Shown in pieces: positions 1 through 5,105 of a stretch of 5,105 nt of DNA. Within the stretch, counting starts at the first letter, position 1; each line of letters starts with the position of its first letter. Made by a program: the position numbers and the translations under genes. The notes below the pieces were generated by a model. That model saw only the letters and a program-made list of their open reading frames with translations. It had not been told where the DNA came from and made no database searches. The stretch is from Deltaproteobacteria bacterium (lineage in GTDB: Bacteria; Desulfobacterota; Desulfobacteria; Desulfobacterales; SURF-7). The stretch covers positions 1-5,105 of the forward strand of contig JAFDJC010000234.1 in assembly GCA_019307665.1 (NCBI GenBank), given 5' to 3'.

Positions 1-1239
1 GATTTTATAACTATCAGTGATCTGGAATTCACAATCGGAAAAAAAATTAAACCTGTGATTGTTCCTTTCTTTATTATGGAAGCAGCACACACATTACTAT
101 CTCCAGATTTTGAAGGCGGCATTAACGGTAGAGATGTGGAAAAAATCGCCATGACCGATAAGGCCGAAGCATATAGACCGCCTAAAATCAGCAGCTTGCT
201 TAGCTATCTCGTTAAATCAGGTGCCAGCGATATGCTTCTTACCGCCGGTGTTCCACCGTCAGTAAAAAAAGGCAAAGAATGGAGACGTCTCTCCTCTCCC
301 TCATTAACTCCCCAGGACTGTGAGGCCTATGCCACAGAACTTCTTTCAAATGAGAACTGGCAAAAGTTTCAACAGCAGAATGAGATGGAAATCGGCATGA
401 GTTATTTGGATATCGCCAGGTTACGTATAACGATATATCGTCAGAGAAACTCGATTGCAATTGCTATCCGACATTTATATGATAAGATTCCATCATTTAA
501 AGAATTGAATTTGCCCGATTTCTTGAAAAAATACGCGCTCAGGCATCAGGGCCTGATAATAATAGCCGGTCCAGCCGGAAGCGGCAAGACAACCACCCTT
601 GCTACAATAATCAATATCATCAACACAAACCGCAATTGTAATATTATTACATTGGAGGAGCCCATAGAATTTCTTCACAAGCATCAAAAAAGCAATGTCA
701 ATCAAAGGGAAATTGGACGCGACACAGAATCCTTTGAACAGGGGCTTCGGAGCATTTTCAGAATGGCTCCGGATGTAATCGTTATTGGCGAGTTACGGGA
801 TAAAGAATCATTTGAAATTGCCTTACGTGCAGCACGAACCGGTCATCTGGTCGTTACAACAATGCATGCTTTTGATTCAACATCCGTTATACGAACAATG
901 ATAAATATGTTTCCGGTCGAACAACAGCAACTCATCAGCATGATGCTTGCCGAATCGTTGCTGCTGTCATTGTACCAGCGATTGATACAAAAGCAGGACA
1001 GCACTGATATGATATTAGCCACAGAAAAATTGACCAGTTCAAACAGAGTCAAAAAGTTTATCTGGGAAGGTAAAATAGATCATATCCGCTCTCAGTTGGA
1101 GGCCGGTGCCGATGAATTCACTCCTATTGATGTTTCTCTTGCGAATCTTTGCAAAACAGGAAAAATCGATTTCGAAAGCGGCCTTTTATATTCATCCAAT
1201 GAAACACTTTACCGAAGTTTATGTGTTGGGATGGGCTGA
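1..1239 (+). CDS. PilT/PilU-family type IV pilus ATPase with GspE-type N-terminal domain (5' end outside window)
   Basis: This is probably a cytoplasmic hexameric ATPase that powers pilus retraction or a related type II/IV machine. The frame is open from base 1, so the start lies upstream. The first residues (DLEFTIGKKIKPVIVP, bases 19-66) resemble the end of the N-terminal domain of GspE/MshE ATPases. A PilT core follows from about base 181: the PAS-like domain (SGASDMLLTAGVPPSV; LRITIYRQR), Walker A GPAGSGKTT (568-594), Asp box ITLEEPIE (646-669), Walker B region DVIVIGE (772-792) and His box TGHLVVTTMHA (838-870). The tail has the PilT C-terminal layout. No four-cysteine metal site is seen, which argues against PilB or GspE. 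GTG at 55 would cut through the N-terminal homology. ATG at 151 would give 362 residues, a normal PilT length, but no stop separates it from the upstream domain. The Asp box (EE for ED) and the AIRNLIRE-equivalent (RVKKFIWEGK, 1045-1074) deviate, so PilT versus PilU is unsettled. No pilus genes lie nearby in the window. Confidence 0.88.
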   Translation, partial: DFITISDLEFTIGKKIKPVIVPFFIMEAAHTLLSPDFEGGINGRDVEKIAMTDKAEAYRPPKISSLLSYLVKSGASDMLLTAGVPPSVKKGKEWRRLSSPSLTPQDCEAYATELLSNENWQKFQQQNEMEIGMSYLDIARLRITIYRQRNSIAIAIRHLYDKIPSFKELNLPDFLKKYALRHQGLIIIAGPAGSGKTTTLATIINIINTNRNCNIITLEEPIEFLHKHQKSNVNQREIGRDTESFEQGLRSIFRMAPDVIVIGELRDKESFEIALRAARTGHLVVTTMHAFDSTSVIRTMINMFPVEQQQLISMMLAESLLLSLYQRLIQKQDSTDMILATEKLTSSNRVKKFIWEGKIDHIRSQLEAGADEFTPIDVSLANLCKTGKIDFESGLLYSSNETLYRSLCVGMG

Positions 1240-1381
1240 AGCCATCAAAGTTTTCTGCTTAAAAGTATTTCAACTTATGATTTTAGATAAAAAAATGCGT
1301 TTGTAATATTGAGAAGCAGTTTTCCCCTCCAGTCCGGCGGCATGTCATCAAGCACTTCATTTGTCAGGTGTATTCAAGCCA
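1240..1381. other. Convergent intergenic gap, no clear terminator
   Basis: This 142-bp gap separates the 3' ends of the ATPase gene and the RND gene, which face each other. I searched both strands for a GC-rich hairpin followed by a T-run and found none. On the minus strand there is a run of seven T (the A-run at about 1289-1295), but the sequence before it forms only very short stems, so termination here may be factor-dependent. The nine bases AAGCCATCA occur at 1239-1247 and again at 1376-1384, overlapping each of the two stop codons. Confidence 0.6.
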
Positions 1382-3808
1382 TCACCTTTCCCTTTGATGA
1401 GTAATAACAGTCATTATTGCCGGCGCGATCAAAAAATCAGCCAGTAAGGCAAAGATAATAACAAGACCTGTATAAAACCCAAAAATTAATGAGTTTCGCA
1501 ATGTTGCCACCATGAGAATAAAAAAATTGGAACTAAGAATAATAGATGTTAACAGCAAGGCTCTCCCTGTTCCCAAGAGAGTTTCTTTGACTGCTTCATA
1601 AACATTTTCGTTTATATTGTAATATTTACGGAAATTATACATAAAATGCATAGTGTCATCTACAACAAGCCCGATGGCAATGCTGCCGATCATTAATGCC
1701 GTGAGATCCATAGGTACTTTTGCTATCCCCATGATACCGATTACTGTAAATATAGGCAACAGATTAGGGATCATACTGAGCAGACCGATTTTAAAATTAC
1801 CAACAAGAATAATCATCAATATGGAAATGACTATAAATGCTATTATATAACTTTTTGTCATACTGTGCATTGCCTCTGTTATTGTCCTTCCCATTATTGG
1901 AGTGAGACCTGTTATGGTTACATCTATTTTCGCAGGAAACTCATTACGGAATATTTCTCTTACTTCTTTCACAAACCTGTCTATAATAACAAGGTCAACC
2001 CACGGAATCTTAATTGTAATACGTGTTTTTGAAAATTTGCTGTCCACAATTTGCTCAAGATCGTCAGACCCGCTGTTTTCAAAAAGAAGAAATTCTTGTG
2101 CAATTATTTCACGATCCTGGGGAATTGTATAATGATTAGAATCATTCCCATGAAGGGCCTGGTTGGTTTCCTTAAGAATATCTGTGATGGAAAATACTTT
2201 GCCTACAAAAATATCACTTTGCTTAATACTTTCAAGGTGCTTTGATATTTTATCAATACTGTTCAGTATAAGGGGTTCGTAAATACCGTTTTCCTTCTTT
2301 GTATCTACAACAACCTCAATTGTGAGCATACCCCTCAACTCTTTATCAATAAACAGGGCATCCTGCTTAACTGCAAATGAATCGGGAAAATATCTCATCA
2401 TACTGTGAGTCAGTTCAAGTCGACAGATAAAAAAAATTGAAAGAACAAAAAGAAAAGGACATATCAATAAAATTTTTTTCGGATGTGTTGTTGAAAGGTT
2501 TGTAAAAAATAGAAGAAAACGGTCCATAATAGCTGATCTTTTTTCATCTTTTACAGTTTCTTTGAATTTTATCGGAATAGCGGCAATAAGAGCCGGCAGC
2601 ATAATAATCGTGTAAACAAGTGCCAGAATCACACCGGCAGCTGCAAAAATACCGAGATTGCCTATTGCTGACAACTCTGAAAATGAAAAGGATAAAAGGC
2701 CTGCGGCAGTTGTAATACTCGTCATCACTATAGCCAGACCTGAATGTCCCATGGCATATGAAATGGCGTCCTCCTTGCTGCTTCCTTGTTGAAAACGCCT
2801 ATAAAAAATTGAAAGAATATGTACTGAATCTGCTATGCCGACAGCCACAAGAAAAGTGGGGAGAACCACACTCATCAAAGTAATATATGCGTTAAAAATG
2901 GCCATAAGCCCCAGGGTCGACGCCATTGACGAGTAAACAATAATAAAAGGCAATACAACTCCTGATATCCTTTGAAAAAGGATCGTAATAAAAAATATGA
3001 TAATTCCTGTTGCCATAAGAAAAAGAAGTTTCATATCAGATGCTGTATAACGGTTAAATACATCCACAACTACCGGCCCGCCTGTAACAGCCATTGAAAA
3101 ACTCTTAGTTTCATGACGTTTTACAATCCTGTTAAGAGAATCAACCAGCTTCATGTTTTGCTTTTGTGAAAAATACCTTCGTTTTACAGGGGCATTTGTA
3201 TCGCCGGAAAAGTCATCTTCAAAACCATCTTCAAAACCAGATAAATCCTGGGATGAATCAGTATCTTCTTCCACAAAAGCGGCTGTTTCTATTACAATCG
3301 CTGTAAGGTTGCCGTCTTTTGAAATAATATTGTTCAAATAAACAGGGTTGTTAAGCACCTGTTTCTTCAATAAAGCCATATCAACATCATTTTCCGGCCA
3401 GTCTTTAAGAAGATCATCTACATAGAGAACATCGTTTTCACCGCGAGTATTTCTGGCATTTATCAAACTGTTTACTTCCTGGACATAAGGTAATTCCTTT
3501 TCCAATTCGTGATGAAGCGCCTTTAATTTTTTAAGAAAATCATTGCAAAAAATGTTCGGCGCCTTAACACCGACGATTATCATATTTGCACCGCCGAACT
3601 GATCTCTAAATGCATTATATTCAATACGGCTCGGATCATCTTCATGGAGCATGGCTTCAGATGATGTATCAATTATTATGTCCGGTATATTGTAAACAAG
3701 TACGCCAATAAATAAAAAAACCAGGAACAGTGTTTTAAAACGATTTCTGAAAAGAAGATGCCCCAGTTGTTCAAAGTACTCTTCAATTTTTCTTTTAAAC
3801 TTTGACAT
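1382..3808 (-). CDS. RND-superfamily exporter, MMPL/HAE3 type
   Basis: This is an inner-membrane, proton-driven exporter of the RND superfamily, closest by eye to the MMPL/HAE3 group of predicted exporters. Those are thought to move lipids or hydrophobic compounds; the substrate here cannot be read from sequence. The 808 residues show the duplicated RND plan: TM1 about 24-41, periplasmic loop 45-258, TM2-TM6 about 259-411, TM7 about 445-463, second loop 464-652 and TM8-TM12 about 653-800. Family marks are SEAMLHEDDP after TM1, GIADSVHIL in TM4 (324-332) and GLVVDDTMHF in TM10 (713-722); the acidic residues D327, D717 and D718 are candidates for proton coupling. Loop 1 carries an acidic insert (about 180-205). 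The ATG at 3808 has AGGA six bases upstream (3815-3818), and membrane topology begins soon after it. The length is normal for the family. No membrane-fusion protein, outer-membrane channel or LolA-like partner is adjacent inside the window, so it appears to stand alone, transcribed leftward from a region shared with EF-G. Confidence 0.93.
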   Translation of the reverse strand: MSKFKRKIEEYFEQLGHLLFRNRFKTLFLVFLFIGVLVYNIPDIIIDTSSEAMLHEDDPSRIEYNAFRDQFGGANMIIVGVKAPNIFCNDFLKKLKALHHELEKELPYVQEVNSLINARNTRGENDVLYVDDLLKDWPENDVDMALLKKQVLNNPVYLNNIISKDGNLTAIVIETAAFVEEDTDSSQDLSGFEDGFEDDFSGDTNAPVKRRYFSQKQNMKLVDSLNRIVKRHETKSFSMAVTGGPVVVDVFNRYTASDMKLLFLMATGIIIFFITILFQRISGVVLPFIIVYSSMASTLGLMAIFNAYITLMSVVLPTFLVAVGIADSVHILSIFYRRFQQGSSKEDAISYAMGHSGLAIVMTSITTAAGLLSFSFSELSAIGNLGIFAAAGVILALVYTIIMLPALIAAIPIKFKETVKDEKRSAIMDRFLLFFTNLSTTHPKKILLICPFLFVLSIFFICRLELTHSMMRYFPDSFAVKQDALFIDKELRGMLTIEVVVDTKKENGIYEPLILNSIDKISKHLESIKQSDIFVGKVFSITDILKETNQALHGNDSNHYTIPQDREIIAQEFLLFENSGSDDLEQIVDSKFSKTRITIKIPWVDLVIIDRFVKEVREIFRNEFPAKIDVTITGLTPIMGRTITEAMHSMTKSYIIAFIVISILMIILVGNFKIGLLSMIPNLLPIFTVIGIMGIAKVPMDLTALMIGSIAIGLVVDDTMHFMYNFRKYYNINENVYEAVKETLLGTGRALLLTSIILSSNFFILMVATLRNSLIFGFYTGLVIIFALLADFLIAPAIMTVITHQRER
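3215..3238 (-). repeat. 12-bp perfect tandem repeat (two copies) in RND gene
   Basis: The 12-mer ATCTTCAAAACC (plus strand) occurs twice in direct succession, at 3215-3226 and 3227-3238. Being in multiples of three it keeps the frame, and on the minus strand it encodes the duplicated GFED units of the acidic stretch GFEDGFEDDF in periplasmic loop 1 of the RND protein. It looks like a slippage-type duplication in a low-complexity linker. Confidence 0.85.
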
Positions 3809-3814
3809 ATTTAT

Positions 3815-3818
3815 TCCT
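3815..3818 (-). promoter_or_regulatory. Ribosome-binding site of the RND gene
   Basis: On the minus strand AGGA precedes the ATG at 3808 with a six-base spacer. This supports that ATG as the start, in agreement with the first membrane segment beginning about 24 residues later. Confidence 0.7.
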
Positions 3819-3927
3819 AAAGGTCCGTCAATAAGCCGCTTTTATTTAAACCTTGAACAGGTCTTTCGGTTTCTCTTGAAGATTTTTAATTTTAATATAT
3901 AAATCGTATTCGCTGATAACGACTGAA

Positions 3928-3956
3928 CAAATATGCTTAATTGCTAATTGTGTCAA
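3928..3956 (-). promoter_or_regulatory. Candidate sigma-70-type promoter for the RND gene
   Basis: Reading leftward, a perfect -35 box TTGACA (3956-3951) is followed after 17 bases by TATTTG (3933-3928), which matches the -10 consensus at three of six positions. Transcription would begin near 3921, giving a leader of roughly 110 bases before the RND start. The strong -35 and exact spacing are in favour; the weak -10 is against. The -35 box overlaps that of the rightward promoter. Confidence 0.4.
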
Positions 3957-3976
3957 GAAATTAAATATGTTATAAT
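3948..3976 (+). promoter_or_regulatory. Candidate extended -10 promoter reading toward EF-G
   Basis: A perfect -10 box TATAAT (3971-3976) is preceded by TGT, making an extended -10 element (TGn). A weak -35 box TTGTGT lies at 3948-3953 with a 17-base spacer. Transcription from about 3983 would produce a leader of some 310 bases before the EF-G start, or could serve an unrecognised small transcript. In an AT-rich region such matches also arise by chance, but the extended -10 with ideal spacing makes this the best rightward candidate. Confidence 0.45.
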
Positions 3977-3991
3977 AGATACTTATTATAA
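3970..3991. repeat. AT-rich inverted repeat overlapping the rightward -10 box
   Basis: TTATAATA (3970-3977) and TATTATAA (3984-3991) are perfect inverted arms around the six-base centre GATACT. The left arm contains the -10 box and the right arm covers the expected start of transcription. Overlapping it are two further inverted pairs, ACTTA/TAAGT (3981-3985, 3989-3993) and GATACT/AGTATC (3978-3983, 3994-3999). The position suits an operator for a repressor; as an RNA hairpin it would be weak. No regulator gene is nearby to name. Confidence 0.5.
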
Positions 3992-4060
3992 GTAGTATCC
4001 ATCCTGAAATGATAAAAATATGTCATTTATACTTTTAGAAGTCCAACAGTATTCAAACAC

Positions 4061-4082
4061 CCAGACAACACAAGTTGCCTGG
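4061..4082. repeat. Stem-loop, nine-base-pair arms with one mismatch
   Basis: CCAGACAAC (4061-4069) and GTTGCCTGG (4074-4082) form an inverted repeat with a four-base loop ACAA and a single A-C mismatch. No T-run follows on either strand, so it is not an ordinary intrinsic terminator. It would lie inside the leader of a transcript begun at about 3983. Confidence 0.55.
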
Positions 4083-4179
4083 AACAATCGTTTAAAACAT
4101 AAAAAAATTGGGATAAGTCCAGTAAAAACTTTTCCATTGCGTTTCAGTTAAAATGTATGATAAAATCTTAATTATTTTA

Positions 4180-4207
4180 TTGACATTCCTTCCAGTTTAA
4201 ATTAATT
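4180..4207 (+). promoter_or_regulatory. Weak candidate promoter close to EF-G
   Basis: A perfect TTGACA (4180-4185) is followed after 16 bases by TTAATT (4202-4207), a poor -10 match (three of six). It would give a much shorter leader of about 80 bases for EF-G. Only the -35 box is persuasive, so this is an alternative to the upstream extended -10 promoter. Confidence 0.25.
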
Positions 4208-4286
4208 GCTTCAAGTTTTGTTTAAAACCCGAGTTGCCCCCCTGGAACCCGGCTGACATAAAACCGGATACGGGATAAAAATTTAC

Positions 4287-4290
4287 AGGA
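4287..4290 (+). promoter_or_regulatory. Ribosome-binding site of the EF-G gene
   Basis: AGGA lies five bases before the ATG at 4296 and eight bases before a second, adjacent ATG at 4299. The spacing favours the second codon slightly, but both are workable; the product differs by one methionine. An in-frame TGA at 4254-4256 rules out a much longer N-terminus. Confidence 0.7.
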
Positions 4291-4295
4291 ATCAG

Positions 4296-5105
4296 ATGAT
4301 GAAATACGATCTTGATAAAGTGAGAAACATTGGAATCAGTGCACACATTGATTCAGGAAAAACGACGCTTACTGAACGAATTCTGTTTTTCACAAAACGG
4401 ATTCATACAATCCATGATGTAAAAGGAAAAGATGGTATCGGCGCCACAATGGATTCAATGGAGCTTGAAAAGGAGCGCGGTATTACTATTGCTTCAGCAG
4501 CAACCTATTGTGAGTGGGATAACCATCATATTAATATAATAGACACGCCCGGACATGTTGATTTCACCATTGAAGTAGAACGGTCCCTGCGTGTTCTTGA
4601 CGGTGCGGTCCTTGTACTCTGTTCCGTGGGCGGTGTGCAGTCACAGTCCATTACCGTTGACCAGCAGATGAAAAGATATAAGGTGCCCTGCATCGCATTT
4701 ATCAACAAGTGCGACAGAAACGGTGCAGATCCTTTCCGCGTCATTAATCAGCTGAACAGCAAGCTAGGGCATAATGCAGTGGCAATGCAAATACCCATAG
4801 GACTTGAAGCCAACCTGGAAGGTGTTGTGGATCTTGTATCCATGAAAGCCGTATATTTTGACGGCGACCTTGGAGAGGATGTCCGCATTGAAGAAATTCC
4901 CGAACATCTCCGGAAAGAAGCGGAAGAAAAAAGAGAAATTCTAATCGACAAGGCATCACTTTTTTCAGATGATTTAACTGAAGCCGTGCTTGAGGAAGTG
5001 GAAATATCGGACCACCTCCTTTTTGAGGCTGTTCGAAAAGGAACCCTTAAACGTGAAATAACGCCAGCATATATGGGCTCTGCCTATAAAAACAAAGGCG
5101 TTCAG
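4296..5105 (+). CDS. fusA: Translation elongation factor G, spdEFG1/mtEFG1-like (3' end outside window)
   Basis: EF-G is the cytosolic GTPase that drives tRNA-mRNA translocation on the ribosome. The 270 codons present cover the GTP-binding domain, and the frame is still open at the right edge; a full EF-G is about 690-700 residues. All G motifs are seen: P-loop AHIDSGKTT (16-24), switch I ERGITI (60-65), DTPGH (83-87), NKCD (137-140) and GSA (261-263). Serine in HIDSGKTT, where classic bacterial EF-G has alanine, and stretches such as VKGKDGIGATMDSMELE and GSAYKNKGVQ resemble the delta-proteobacterial/planctomycete/spirochaete spdEFG1 group and mitochondrial EF-G1 (established family knowledge, compared from memory). 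There is no sign of rpsL, rpsG or tuf upstream, where a str operon would have them; the left neighbour is a divergent RND gene. The symbol fusA is used in the general sense, since such organisms often carry several EF-G paralogues. LepA, TypA and RF3 are less likely given the EF-G-specific sequence after DTPGH. Confidence 0.95.
   Translation, partial: MMKYDLDKVRNIGISAHIDSGKTTLTERILFFTKRIHTIHDVKGKDGIGATMDSMELEKERGITIASAATYCEWDNHHINIIDTPGHVDFTIEVERSLRVLDGAVLVLCSVGGVQSQSITVDQQMKRYKVPCIAFINKCDRNGADPFRVINQLNSKLGHNAVAMQIPIGLEANLEGVVDLVSMKAVYFDGDLGEDVRIEEIPEHLRKEAEEKREILIDKASLFSDDLTEAVLEEVEISDHLLFEAVRKGTLKREITPAYMGSAYKNKGVQ

Larger units (their letters stand above)
3809..4295. other. 487-bp divergent intergenic control region
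   Basis: This AT-rich stretch lies between the starts of the leftward RND gene and the rightward EF-G gene. It holds two divergent promoter candidates with overlapping -35 boxes (3928-3976), an AT-rich palindrome just after the rightward -10 box, a nine-base-pair stem-loop (4061-4082), a perfect TTGACA box (4180-4185) and a short GC-rich patch (about 4228-4274) before the EF-G start. The motif GTTGCC-TGGAAC occurs at 4074-4085 and again, with four extra C, at 4233-4248; GTTTAAAAC occurs at 4090-4098 and 4220-4228. The only short plus-strand frame I looked at closely (4020-4151, 43 codons) has no ribosome-binding site and no recognisable product. I saw no tRNA, riboswitch of a known class or mobile-element end. 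Confidence 0.7.

Noticed and set aside
1106..1306. 66-codon plus-strand frame spanning the end of the ATPase gene
   Set aside because: It mostly overlaps the well-supported PilT C-terminus in another frame, and its translation has no recognisable domain.
1265..1366. Minus-strand short frame in the convergent gap encoding LDDMPPDWRGKLLLNITN and flanking residues
   Set aside because: The composition is protein-like and it could be a gene remnant, but it is only about 30 codons, has no ribosome-binding site, and I could not match it to a family.
1653..2245. Plus-strand frames of 64-76 codons within the RND gene
   Set aside because: They lie antisense to the continuous 808-codon RND frame and their translations look like reversed membrane segments, not independent proteins.
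4061..4082. Stem-loop considered as an intrinsic terminator
   Set aside because: No T-run follows the stem on either strand, so it was recorded only as an inverted repeat.
4020..4151. 43-codon plus-strand frame (begins MSFILLEVQQ) shortly after the extended -10 promoter
   Set aside because: There is no Shine-Dalgarno sequence before the ATG, the sequence is unrecognised, and a stem-loop lies inside it; a chance frame in AT-rich DNA is more likely.
4526..4959. Minus-strand frames of 67-72 codons opposite EF-G
   Set aside because: They are antisense shadows of the strongly supported EF-G coding sequence, and their translations show no known motif.

Overview
The window suggests a Gram-negative, moderately AT-rich bacterium, most likely of the Desulfobacterota (former Deltaproteobacteria). 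The best clue is the EF-G at the right end: its G domain has the HIDSGKTT P-loop and long stretches resembling the spirochaete/planctomycete/delta-proteobacterial EF-G1 (spdEFG1) and mitochondrial EF-G1. A PilT-family pilus ATPase and an inner-membrane RND exporter also fit a diderm. The taxonomic call is made by eye from remembered family sequences, not from a search.

Layout. (1) Bases 1-1239, plus strand: the 3' part of a PilT/PilU-type ATPase gene. Its frame is open to the first base, and the first 30 or so residues look like the end of a GspE/MshE-type N-terminal domain, so the protein is probably a fusion that starts outside the window. (2) Bases 1240-1381: a short convergent intergenic gap with no convincing terminator. 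(3) Bases 1382-3808, minus strand: a complete 808-residue RND-superfamily exporter (MMPL/HAE3 type, 12 predicted membrane segments, two large periplasmic loops). (4) Bases 3809-4295: a 487-bp AT-rich divergent intergenic region with back-to-back promoter candidates whose -35 boxes overlap, an AT-rich palindrome, a 9-bp stem-loop and a repeated 12-base motif. (5) Bases 4296-5105, plus strand: the first 270 codons of EF-G (GTPase domain), running off the right edge.

The three genes do not form an operon: the first two converge and the last two diverge. No shared pathway is evident (pilus or secretion dynamics, envelope export, translation). No RNA gene, CRISPR array, insertion sequence or recognisable defence system is visible. 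The most worthwhile points are the N-terminal fusion of the PilT-like protein with its altered motifs, the divergent control region with a long possible EF-G leader, and the mitochondrial-like EF-G lying outside a str operon. I saw no convincing evidence of a wholly new system here.
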